Source: an uncultured beta proteobacterium
Lineage (GTDB): Bacteria; Pseudomonadota; Gammaproteobacteria; Burkholderiales; Burkholderiaceae_C
Length of the DNA: 48,004 nt
NCBI GenBank assembly: GCA_903951445.1
Contig: CAJBBZ010000106.1
Coordinates: forward strand, 1 to 48,004
Direction: 5' to 3'
Shown: one piece after another, positions 40,916 to 48,004 of the stretch
Layout of the letters: every line of letters starts with the position of its first letter
Position numbering within the stretch: the stretch's first letter is position 1
The notes under the pieces: generated by a model
Databases searched by the model: none
What the model saw: only the letters and a program-made list of their open reading frames with translations
What the model was told of the DNA's origin: nothing
Position numbers and translations under genes: made by a program

Positions 40916-40935
40916 AGCATGCCACAGCCCATGCT
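40916..40935. promoter_or_regulatory. Dyad in the ppc-hemC divergent region
   Basis: AGCATG (40916-40921) and CATGCT (40930-40935) form an inverted repeat with an eight-base spacer in the 171-base region between ppc and hemC, about 60 bases before hemC. A possible regulator site; nothing else in this gap is convincing. Confidence 0.3.
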
Positions 40936-40987
40936 AGCATCCCCCACGGCGTTTGCCGCATACATTGTTTACCAATAGGTTACGACT

Positions 40988-41902
40988 TTGCAACACTTCA
41001 CTATTGCCACCCGCGAGAGCCGTCTAGCCATGTGGCAGGCCGAACACGTACAAGCGCTTTTGCAAGCCCAAGGCCACCAAGTGAGCCTTTTGGGCATGAC
41101 GACCAAAGGCGATCAGATTTTGGACCGGTCATTAAGCAAAGTCGGGGGCAAAGGTTTGTTTGTCAAAGAACTGGAAACCGCACTCGAAGAAGGCCGCGCC
41201 GACCTAGCGGTGCATTCGCTCAAAGACGTGCCTATGGAATTACCACCCGGCTTTGCGCTGGCCTGCGTGATGGAGCGCGAAGACCCGCGCGATGCCTGGG
41301 TGTCCAACACCTATGCCTCGATTGACGCTTTGCCGCAAGGCGCAGTGGTCGGCACCTCCAGCCTGCGCCGCGTGGCCTTGCTGCGCGCTATTCGTCCAGA
41401 CCTGAAAATTGAGCCCTTGCGCGGTAACCTCGATACCCGCTTGCGCAAACTGGACGAAGGCCTGTACGACGGCATCATCCTCGCCGCTGCGGGTCTTAAG
41501 CGTTTGGGGCTGGCGTCGCGCATTGCACAAGTTTTTGAGCCTTCTTACATGCTGCCCGCCGCCGGGCAGGGCGCGCTGGGTATTGAAATCCCCAGTGGCC
41601 GCGACGATGTGGCGCAGGCGCTGTCCCATTTGCTGCATAGGCCCACGTTTTTGGCGGTGTCGGCCGAGCGCATGGTCAGCCGCTTGATGGGCGGCAGTTG
41701 CTCCATGCCCTTGGCCGCGCACGCGACCTTTACTGGCGACGAGCTAGAGCTCCATGCCGCTTGGGGCGACCCGGAAGGCGCGCAGCCGCTGGTGCAAGTG
41801 AACGGCCAAGCGGCGGTACACACGCTGGAACAGGCCGAAGCACTGGGCACGCAAGTGGCGCAGGCGCTGCAGGCCGGTGTGGCGAAAAACGCGCATCTAT
41901 GA
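40988..41902 (+). CDS. hemC: Hydroxymethylbilane synthase (porphobilinogen deaminase)
   Basis: Polymerises four porphobilinogens to hydroxymethylbilane in tetrapyrrole synthesis. The 304-residue protein has [30 protein letters not shown] with catalytic Asp80, [21 protein letters not shown] and the dipyrromethane-cofactor cysteine Cys238 in [12 protein letters not shown]. The start is a TTG: an in-frame TAG lies only four codons upstream (40976) and no ATG or GTG falls between, while AGG stands eight bases before the TTG. First gene of the hemC-hemD-hemX-hemY operon. Confidence 0.96.
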   Translation: MQHFTIATRESRLAMWQAEHVQALLQAQGHQVSLLGMTTKGDQILDRSLSKVGGKGLFVKELETALEEGRADLAVHSLKDVPMELPPGFALACVMEREDPRDAWVSNTYASIDALPQGAVVGTSSLRRVALLRAIRPDLKIEPLRGNLDTRLRKLDEGLYDGIILAAAGLKRLGLASRIAQVFEPSYMLPAAGQGALGIEIPSGRDDVAQALSHLLHRPTFLAVSAERMVSRLMGGSCSMPLAAHATFTGDELELHAAWGDPEGAQPLVQVNGQAAVHTLEQAEALGTQVAQALQAGVAKNAHL

Positions 41903-42726
41903 CGCAGTCCACCTTGCGCGCCATCGTGACCCGACCTGGCCAAGAGGCAGATGCGTGGGCAGCACAAATTAAGCGCAACGGCATCGAAGCGGTGGCGCTC
42001 CCCATGATCGAGATCGTGGCTGTGCCGGACCGCTCGCAGCTCGCACAGGCTTGGAAAGACTTGGGCGCGTACGACGCCCTGATGTTTGTCAGCAGCAACG
42101 CCGCCAGCCATTTTTTTGCAGCGCGGCCTACGGAGATTGCGAGCCCATGGGTATCGGGAAACAAGGCGCCGCGCGCCTGGGTGACCGGGCCCGGTAGCCG
42201 TGCGGCTTTGCTAGCGCAAGGCGTACCCGCAAAGCACATTGATATGCCCGCGCCCACAGCGCAAAGCCTGGACTCCGAAGCCTTGTGGCTACAGGTACAA
42301 GCGCAAATTGGGGCCGGTACGCGCATCCTGATCGTGCGGGGCGACAAGGCATCCGAGGCCGCCGATGCACCGGCACCCGGCAGCCCCAGCGGCCAAGGGC
42401 GTGACTGGCTGGCCGTGCAGTTACAGGGACGCGGCGCCCAAGTGGACTATGTGGTGGCTTATGCGCGCAGACCGCCCCAGTGGACTGCGGACCAGCGTGC
42501 CCTCGTCATGCAGTCGTTGCAAGGCCAGGACGTGTGGGTGTGGAGCAGCGCCGAAGCGCTGGGCAATTTACTGTCGGCATTCCCTGGTCAAACTTGGGCC
42601 GGGGCCAAAGCGGTAGCCACGCATACACGCATTGCACAAGCAGCGCGGCTAGCCGGTTTTGGCAAGGTGGCGCTGGCTAAGCCGGGCCTGGCCGCCCTGT
42701 GCGCGTCGATAGAATCGCTGGCATGA
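41899..42726 (+). CDS. hemD: Uroporphyrinogen-III synthase
   Basis: Closes and inverts ring D of hydroxymethylbilane to give uroporphyrinogen III. The 275-residue protein starts [18 protein letters not shown], with the family's weakly conserved two-lobe pattern: [39 protein letters not shown] and YARRPPQW. Its ATG overlaps the hemC stop by four bases (ATGA), fixing the start. Sequence conservation in HemD is always low; position after hemC makes the call strong. Confidence 0.93.
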   Translation: MTQSTLRAIVTRPGQEADAWAAQIKRNGIEAVALPMIEIVAVPDRSQLAQAWKDLGAYDALMFVSSNAASHFFAARPTEIASPWVSGNKAPRAWVTGPGSRAALLAQGVPAKHIDMPAPTAQSLDSEALWLQVQAQIGAGTRILIVRGDKASEAADAPAPGSPSGQGRDWLAVQLQGRGAQVDYVVAYARRPPQWTADQRALVMQSLQGQDVWVWSSAEALGNLLSAFPGQTWAGAKAVATHTRIAQAARLAGFGKVALAKPGLAALCASIESLA

Positions 42727-43772
42727 CCAGCGCCGCCGAAGAAGCACCTCCATCCGAACCGGCAGCGCCTGCACCCCCGCCATTTACCTCCTCGGATAAG
42801 CCTGTATGGTGGCTCTACCTGAGTGCATTGATTGCCGTGGTGGCTCTTGGAGCTTGCGTGCTCTTGTGGCAAAAAGTGCAAGCCATGCAAGAAAACTTGG
42901 CACGCCAAAGCGCCGACGCCGTCGGCCAAAGCACCGATGCCAAAACCAGCGCCCACCAGGCGCGCGATTTGGCGATGGAGACTGCCGCCAAGCTCGCCGT
43001 CACCGATGCCAAACTCACCGAAGTTTCGCTACAGCGCGCACAGGTGGAAGAACTAATACAAAGCCTCTCGCGCTCACGCGACGAGAACCTTGTAGTGGAT
43101 ATTGAGGCAGCGGTGCGCCTGGCGCAGCAGCAAGCGCAACTGACCGGCAGCATTGAGCCTTTGGTGTCGGCGCTGAAGATGGCCGACTTGCGCCTGGGCC
43201 GTGCGGCGCAACCGCGCCTCGCTCCGCTGCAACGCGCTATTGCCCGCGACATAGCGCGCGTGCAAAACACACCGCTGTCGGACACACCGGCGCTGCTGTT
43301 GCAACTAGACGAATTGGTTTTGCTCGCCGATGAATTGCCGCTGGCTAATGCCGTGGGCCAAGCGCCACCGCCCGACACGCTGGCGCGCAAACCCAAGGAA
43401 GCGGTGGGCGATTGGTGGTTGCGCGTGCTGGCCGTGTTGCGCGAAGAAGCCAAAAGCTTGGTGCGGGTGAGCAAAATCAACGAGCCGGAGGCCGCGCTTT
43501 TATCTCCCGAACAATCGTTTTTTGTACGCGAAAATTTCAAGCTGCGCATCCTCAACGCGCGCTTAGGGCTAATGGCGCGCCAGATCAGTCCGGCTCGCGG
43601 CGATGTGGCGGCTGCTGCCGAAAGCCTAACGCGTTACTTTGCGCCGCAGTCGCGCAAAACCCAAACCGCCGCTGCGCTCTTGCAGCAAGTGCAAACCAAG
43701 ATGCGCACCTTGGACGTGCCCCGCGTGGACGAGACCCTGGCGGCGCTGTCTACAGCGGCAGCGGGGCGCTGA
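42723..43772 (+). CDS. hemX: HemX-type membrane protein (uroporphyrinogen-III C-methyltransferase-like, no methyltransferase domain)
   Basis: A 349-residue inner-membrane protein. A Pro/Ala-rich cytoplasmic N-terminus precedes one membrane helix (about residues 28-48, VWWLYLSALIAVVALGAC), then a predicted coiled-coil periplasmic region (about 50-140) and a C-terminal helical domain with DWWLRVLAVLREEAKSLV. Databases often label it a methyltransferase, but no SAM-binding motif is seen. It is thought to organise haem-synthesis enzymes. Start ATGA overlaps hemD by four bases. Confidence 0.88.
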   Translation: MTSAAEEAPPSEPAAPAPPPFTSSDKPVWWLYLSALIAVVALGACVLLWQKVQAMQENLARQSADAVGQSTDAKTSAHQARDLAMETAAKLAVTDAKLTEVSLQRAQVEELIQSLSRSRDENLVVDIEAAVRLAQQQAQLTGSIEPLVSALKMADLRLGRAAQPRLAPLQRAIARDIARVQNTPLSDTPALLLQLDELVLLADELPLANAVGQAPPPDTLARKPKEAVGDWWLRVLAVLREEAKSLVRVSKINEPEAALLSPEQSFFVRENFKLRILNARLGLMARQISPARGDVAAAAESLTRYFAPQSRKTQTAAALLQQVQTKMRTLDVPRVDETLAALSTAAAGR

Positions 43773-43773
43773 G

Positions 43774-45009
43774 GTGGTACGCGCTGTTTTGTGGCTGCTG
43801 GCTTTGTTCGGCATTGCCGTTGGCAGTGCCTTGTTTGCCGCTGGCAACCCTGGCACGGTGACTTTGTTCTGGCCGCCCTACCGGGTGGACTTGTCGCTGA
43901 ATCTAGTGCTGCTGGCTTTGCTGGCGCTGTTTGTCGTGCTGCATTTGGCACTCGGTACGCTAAACGCTTTTGCAGGGATTCCCGGTCAGGCCCGGCGCTG
44001 GCGTTTGCAGCAAAAAGAGCGATTGGTGCAAAGCTCGCTGGTGGATGCACTGGCGCATTTGGTGGCTGGCCGTTTTGTGCGCGCCCGTAAAGCGGCGGAA
44101 TACGCGCTGGCCATGCATACCCGCCCGGATGCCAAAGACGAATCGCAGGGCCGCAGTTTGCGTATCCAGGCTGTATTGCATTTGGTGGCTGCCGAAAGCG
44201 CGCATGCGGTGCAAGACCAAAGCCTGCGCGACCAGCATTTTCAGCAAGCCACCGAGTTATTGAACAACCCCGAAGTCAGCGCCACGCAGGAAGGATTTTT
44301 CATGCGAGCGGCGCGCTGGGCCTTGGACGACCACGATGCACCGGCTGCTGCGCAGTGGCTGGAACGTCTGCCGCAAGGCGCAGCCCGGCGCACCTTGGCG
44401 CTGCGCTTGCGTTTTCGGGTTGCGCGCATGCAGGGCGAAAACGCGGTGGCCTTGGAAACCGTGCGCTTGCTGGTCAAGCACCGCGCCGTGTCGGCCAGCA
44501 GCGGTGCCAGCATTTCACAGGCGCTGGCGCTGGAATTGTTGTACGCCGGTCAGGACACCAGCCAGATTGCGACGGCCTGGGATTTCCTGGACGACGAAGA
44601 GCGTAACTTGCCCGACGTGGCCTTGGGCATGGCCAAGCATTGGCTGGCCAAGGGCGGCGACGCAGCGCAATCGCGCCAATGGCTGCTGCCGGTGTGGGAG
44701 CGCATGGTGCAGGACGCCAAGGCCTTGAGCTCCTTGCAGCGCATGCGATTGGTGCGCGCGCTGGAAACGGGCTTGCTGGCCCAGCACGACGCGCCCGATG
44801 TCAAATGGGTGTCGCGCATCGAGGCCGCCCAGCGCGCCCAGCCGCGCGACCCGCTCTTGCAATACCTGGCCGCCGTGATGTGCGTGCGCCTGAGTTTGTG
44901 GGGCAAAGCCCAGCATTTGCTGCGCCAATGCATAGCCACCACCCCCAACCCGGAGATCAAAAGCGACGCCCAACGCATACTGGCTTCGCTGGCGCAGCGC
45001 AACGACTAA
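43774..45009 (+). CDS. hemY: HemY, TPR membrane protein of haem biosynthesis
   Basis: A 411-residue membrane protein with two N-terminal helices (VLWLLALFGIAVGSALFAAG and NLVLLALLALFVVLHLALG) and a tail of tetratricopeptide-like helix pairs. The start is a GTG one base after the hemX TGA, with purine-rich sequence upstream. An earlier in-frame ATG at 43639 lies inside hemX and would not give the membrane N-terminus. HemY of this proteobacterial type is not the protoporphyrinogen oxidase of the same name. Last gene of the operon; no clear terminator follows until 45171. Confidence 0.9.
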   Translation: MVRAVLWLLALFGIAVGSALFAAGNPGTVTLFWPPYRVDLSLNLVLLALLALFVVLHLALGTLNAFAGIPGQARRWRLQQKERLVQSSLVDALAHLVAGRFVRARKAAEYALAMHTRPDAKDESQGRSLRIQAVLHLVAAESAHAVQDQSLRDQHFQQATELLNNPEVSATQEGFFMRAARWALDDHDAPAAAQWLERLPQGAARRTLALRLRFRVARMQGENAVALETVRLLVKHRAVSASSGASISQALALELLYAGQDTSQIATAWDFLDDEERNLPDVALGMAKHWLAKGGDAAQSRQWLLPVWERMVQDAKALSSLQRMRLVRALETGLLAQHDAPDVKWVSRIEAAQRAQPRDPLLQYLAAVMCVRLSLWGKAQHLLRQCIATTPNPEIKSDAQRILASLAQRND

Positions 45010-45074
45010 CTGCATTGTCCGCCGGCGATGCGGCAGCCCATGCATGAGTGACGGTTTGTCGCCCTTGCGCTAAG

Positions 45075-45105
45075 CCTCGGATTGCTTCGCTTCCCTCGCA
45101 ACGAC
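45075..45105. repeat. REP-like interspersed repeat copy
   Basis: On the minus strand this reads GTTGCGAGGGAAGCGAAGC followed by AATCCGAGG. It matches the pattern of a widely scattered bacterial intergenic repeat (ATTGCGAG...GAAGC...GCAATC). It lies in the intergenic space between hemY and rne. A single copy is in this window, so the repeat call rests on memory of the motif. Confidence 0.4.
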
Positions 45106-45170
45106 TTGCTTTCTTTGGCCCCGTGATCGCGCACGGAAGAATCTCAGGTTTCCCACATGCTCCCTACCCA

Positions 45171-45200
45171 AAATAAAGGGCACCGAAGTGCCCTTTATTT
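45171..45200. terminator. Bidirectional terminator between hemY and rne
   Basis: AAATAAAGGGCAC (45171-45183) and its exact complement GTGCCCTTTATTT (45188-45200) flank a CGAA tetraloop, with A/T-rich arms on both sides. It lies 35 bases beyond the rne stop on the minus strand and downstream of hemY on the plus strand. Confidence 0.9.
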
Positions 45201-45205
45201 CTTGT

Positions 45206-45221
45206 AGCAGCCTAGGCTGCT
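45206..45221. repeat. Perfect 16-base palindrome after rne
   Basis: AGCAGCCTAGGCTGCT is fully self-complementary and sits between the rne stop codon and the terminator hairpin. It could be a protein-binding site or a second stem in the 3' untranslated region. Confidence 0.65.
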
Positions 45222-45234
45222 GTAGTCCCGCGCT

Positions 45235-48004
45235 TTAGGCGATAGGCAATTGCATCTGGCCTAAGTCGCGCTTGGTCTCTACCAAGACCAGCGGTGCATC
45301 CTCCAGCACCACAGGCGCAGGACGCTCGCGCGGTACATGCACGGGTGCGGGCTCTGCTGCAATCGCTGCGTTCACCGCAGCGATTTTTTGCGGATCCGAG
45401 TTCACCCATTGCAAGCCCGAGCTTTGCGCCACGGTCACCAGGTTTTCAACTGGCAATACAAAGGCGCTGACGGCTGGCATGGCAGGTGCAGCCGGGGCTG
45501 CGGGTGCCGGTGTTGCGCTAGCAACTGGCGCTGCGGCCTGCGGTGCTACCTGGCTCTGCGCCACAGCGTGTGGAGCAGCTTCGGACTGCGTAGCAGCGTG
45601 AGTAGGCGCGTCGGCTTGCGCCGCATTATGAGGAGCGCCCTCAGCCTGCGCTGCACTATGGGGAATCGCGTCAGCTTGCGCCGCCACGGGGGCCGCTGCC
45701 GCATGGCTGTCCTGTGCCGTTTCCTGGGCGCTCACTGGTGCAGCCGCTGCTTGCGTAAAGTACGAACGCACCGGCGCATCGCCGTCTTCGCTTGCGCGCT
45801 CAGGCTGACGCATCTCGAAGTTGCTGGGGGTTTGCTCTTCCTGGTTTTCTGCACCGGCATCGCGGCCACCACGTGGGCCACGCTCGCGGCCATAGCGGTC
45901 GCGTGAGCGGCGGCCATTGCTGCCCTGGTTGTCTGCGCCTTCCGCAGGTGCTTGTCCATTGGCTTCGTCTTGGCCTGGTGCCGCAGGAATCGGGTTGCCG
46001 GCTTCATCCAAACGCGGGCCGCGGTCATTGCGACGGCCACGACCACCACGGCTGCGCCCGCCTTCACGGCCTTCGCGGGCTTCACGCGGTCCGGCGTCAT
46101 TGCCGTTGGCGTCGGTTTGCGCAGCAGCGTCGCCACTGCGATCCGCCTGGCGTTCGCCGTTCTCAGAGCGCTCGGTACGCTCGCCGCGCTCACCACGTTC
46201 GCTATTGCGTCCGCCGCGTCCGCGTGCGGGGCGTGGGCTCTCGGCGCCGTTGGCATCCACAGCCACGCCCTGGGCGTTGTCGCCAGCGGCCATCGGTTTT
46301 CCTTCGGCGTCAAAACGCTCGCGTTGGCTGCCGCGCTCACCGCCGCGTTCGCCACCACGTCCGCCGCGTCCGCCACGGCTATTGCGTCCTTCTCCACGTC
46401 CTTCACCGCGACCTTCACTACGTCCATCGGCGCGGGCCTCGCCACGGCCTTCGCCGCGTGCACCACGACCCTGACCATCGCGACCGCCCTCACGCGGGGG
46501 ACGGCCATCACGGCGCTCGTCGGCTTTGGGTGCTGCGGGCTTAACGTCTGTCGGCGCTGGCGGTGCCGAAGAGAACAAGCTCTTGACCCAAGAGAAAAAG
46601 CCTTGCTGCGCGGGCGGCGCCACGGGTGCGGGTGCAGCCGCTGCGGGACGCGCGGGTGGAGCCGCTTTGGGCGCTGCCTCCGCACGCGGTGCGGCCTGGG
46701 GCGCGGGCGCGTCTGGCAGCACACCTTTAATCACTGGGGTTTGCTTATTGGTCGGTTCTTGCGAGCGGCGCGTTACCGAGGTCGGGTCCTCGATGGTGTC
46801 GGCCATTTTGTAGCTCGCTTCGATGTGGTCCAAACGCGGGTCGTCGTGCTTCAAGCGCTCGAGCTTGTAGTTCGGGGTTTCCAGCGTTTTGTTGGGCACC
46901 ATCAGCACATTGATGCGCTGCTTGAGTTCGATTTTGGCGATCTCGGTACGCTTTTCATTCAGCAGGAAGGAGGCCACTTCGACCGGCACCTGGCACAGCA
47001 CCGAAGCGGTGTTGTCCTTGAGCGATTCTTCCTGGATGATGCGCAAAATTTGCAGCGCGCTGGACTCGGTGTCGCGGATATGGCCGGAACCACCGCAGCG
47101 CGGGCAGGGGATGGAGGCGCCTTCGGACAGGGCCGGGCGCAAGCGCTGGCGGCTCATTTCCATCAGGCCGAATTTGCTGATAGTGCCAAACTGCACGCGG
47201 GCGCGGTCTTGGCGCAGCGCGTCGCGCAAACGGCTTTCCACTTCGCGGCGGTTGCGGCTCTCTTCCATGTCGATAAAGTCGATCACGATCAGGCCGCCCA
47301 AGTCACGCAAACGCATTTGGCGGGCCACTTCGTCAGCGGCTTCCAGGTTGGTGCGAGTAGCGGTTTCTTCGATGTCGCCGCCTTTGATGGCGCGCGCCGA
47401 GTTCACGTCCACGCTGACCAGCGCTTCGGTGTGGTCGATCACGATGGCGCCGCCGCTGGGCAGTTGCACCGTGCGGGCGTAGGCCGACTCGATCTGGTGT
47501 TCGATCTGAAAGCGGCTGAACAGCGGCGCGTCGTCGCGGTAGCGCTTTACACGGGCCGCATGCTCAGGCATGACGTGGGCCATGAACTGCTGGGCTTGTT
47601 CATACACATCGTCGGTGTCGATCAGGATGTCGCCGATGTCGTGGTTGAAGTAGTCGCGGATCGCGCGGATCACCAGGCTCGATTCCTGGTAGATCAGGAA
47701 AGCGCCCTTACCGCTTTTGGCTGCGCCGTCGATGGCGTTCCAGAGCTTGAGCAGGTAGTTCAAGTCCCATTGCAATTCCGGCGCGCTGCGGCCAATGCCA
47801 GCGGTGCGGGCGATGATGCTCATGCCGTTGGGGTATTCGAGTTGGTCCAGCGCCTCTTTCAAGTCAGAGCGGTCTTCGCCCTCGATGCGGCGGCTCACGC
47901 CACCGCCGCGCGGGTTGTTGGGCATCAGCACCACATAGCGACCGGCCAATGAGACATAGGTCGTCAGGGCCGCGCCTTTGTTGCCGCGCTCTTCTTTTTC
48001 CACC
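45235..48004 (-). CDS. rne: Ribonuclease E (5' end cut by window edge)
   Basis: Essential endoribonuclease and degradosome scaffold. The frame is open to the right edge, and about 110 N-terminal residues (most of the S1 domain) are missing; the first visible residues are VEKEERGNKGAALTTYV. The catalytic core shows VSVDVNSARA and LIVIDFIDME (the two Mg-binding aspartates) and the Zn-link CPRCGGSG. The tail has a membrane-targeting amphipathic helix FFSWVKSLFSS (46568-46599), an Arg/Gly-rich RNA-binding tract (about 46300-46530), ten-residue Ala/Gln/His repeats (about 45530-45690) and a conserved-looking end SGLQWVNSDPQKIAAVNAA then PLVLVETKRDL. Length and tail support RNase E over RNase G. Confidence 0.96.
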   Translation of the reverse strand, partial: VEKEERGNKGAALTTYVSLAGRYVVLMPNNPRGGGVSRRIEGEDRSDLKEALDQLEYPNGMSIIARTAGIGRSAPELQWDLNYLLKLWNAIDGAAKSGKGAFLIYQESSLVIRAIRDYFNHDIGDILIDTDDVYEQAQQFMAHVMPEHAARVKRYRDDAPLFSRFQIEHQIESAYARTVQLPSGGAIVIDHTEALVSVDVNSARAIKGGDIEETATRTNLEAADEVARQMRLRDLGGLIVIDFIDMEESRNRREVESRLRDALRQDRARVQFGTISKFGLMEMSRQRLRPALSEGASIPCPRCGGSGHIRDTESSALQILRIIQEESLKDNTASVLCQVPVEVASFLLNEKRTEIAKIELKQRINVLMVPNKTLETPNYKLERLKHDDPRLDHIEASYKMADTIEDPTSVTRRSQEPTNKQTPVIKGVLPDAPAPQAAPRAEAAPKAAPPARPAAAAPAPVAPPAQQGFFSWVKSLFSSAPPAPTDVKPAAPKADERRDGRPPREGGRDGQGRGARGEGRGEARADGRSEGRGEGRGEGRNSRGGRGGRGGERGGERGSQRERFDAEGKPMAAGDNAQGVAVDANGAESPRPARGRGGRNSERGERGERTERSENGERQADRSGDAAAQTDANGNDAGPREAREGREGGRSRGGRGRRNDRGPRLDEAGNPIPAAPGQDEANGQAPAEGADNQGSNGRRSRDRYGRERGPRGGRDAGAENQEEQTPSNFEMRQPERASEDGDAPVRSYFTQAAAAPVSAQETAQDSHAAAAPVAAQADAIPHSAAQAEGAPHNAAQADAPTHAATQSEAAPHAVAQSQVAPQAAAPVASATPAPAAPAAPAMPAVSAFVLPVENLVTVAQSSGLQWVNSDPQKIAAVNAAIAAEPAPVHVPRERPAPVVLEDAPLVLVETKRDLGQMQLPIA

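Noticed and set aside
42723-43772. True uroporphyrinogen-III methyltransferase activity for hemX
   Set aside because: No SAM-binding motif; the protein is one membrane helix plus coiled coil. The name is a common database label only.
45952-47952. A 666-codon open frame on the plus strand opposite rne
   Set aside because: It mirrors the high GC third-position bias of rne. Its protein is low complexity where rne is repetitive and matches nothing.

Overview
The window is a continuous stretch of a GC-rich chromosome, almost certainly from a betaproteobacterium of the order Burkholderiales. The family Comamonadaceae (Rhodoferax/Polaromonas-like) is my best guess. This rests on the hemC-hemD-hemX-hemY operon, the dapA-bamC pair, the RNase E with an Arg/Gly-rich tail and a beta-type C-terminal motif, and the style of ParC and PEP carboxylase. 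The genus is inference only. I see no rRNA, tRNA, CRISPR array, insertion sequence or prophage. Most of the window is ordinary core metabolism, with a few accessory inserts.

Layout. 1-1652: pyrG, cut by the left edge, divergent from coaBC, followed by dut. 3674-5393: a SlyD-like prolyl isomerase divergent from a RoxA/YcfD-type ribosomal oxygenase. 5605-5772: a 55-residue Ala/Pro lipoprotein, separated by a perfect bidirectional terminator from a minus-strand block that reads MFS transporter, 53-residue membrane peptide, SDR, methyltransferase, dapA, bamC. 10904-15469: parE and parC (topoisomerase IV), with a LexA-like dyad over the likely parE promoter. 15577-16244: a VapBC-type toxin-antitoxin module with an array of operator half-sites, then a convergent MipA/OmpV outer-membrane protein.

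17504-26365 is a complete polyol utilisation operon: binding protein, two permeases, ATPase, a mannitol/arabinitol-type long-chain dehydrogenase, a SmoS-type sorbitol dehydrogenase, an AraC-type regulator and xylulokinase. It should import sugar alcohols, oxidise them to ketoses and phosphorylate D-xylulose. No fructokinase lies next to it. A flavin monooxygenase follows, convergent with kynA-kynU (tryptophan to anthranilate, without the formamidase gene).

30210-32960 encodes a 916-residue lipoprotein in visibly AT-richer DNA. It has no recognisable family apart from a small N-terminal beta domain, and sits behind a 406-base intergenic region holding small hairpins and a direct repeat. It is the most novel-looking protein here. 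Next on the minus strand are argH, a BASS-family transporter and an N-acyl-D-amino-acid deacylase, which are probably co-transcribed. A second toxin-antitoxin pair (BrnT-like toxin first) lies between argH and ppc and shares its stop TTAA with ppc. 40988-45009 is the tightly overlapping hemCDXY operon. 45235-48004 is rne, truncated at its 5' end by the right edge, with a membrane-targeting helix, an Arg/Gly-rich tract and degenerate ten-residue repeats in its tail.

I did not find a clear new multi-gene system. The best leads are the large orphan lipoprotein with its long leader, the LexA-like site at parE, the tiny lipoprotein, the two toxin-antitoxin modules and the repeat-rich RNase E tail.
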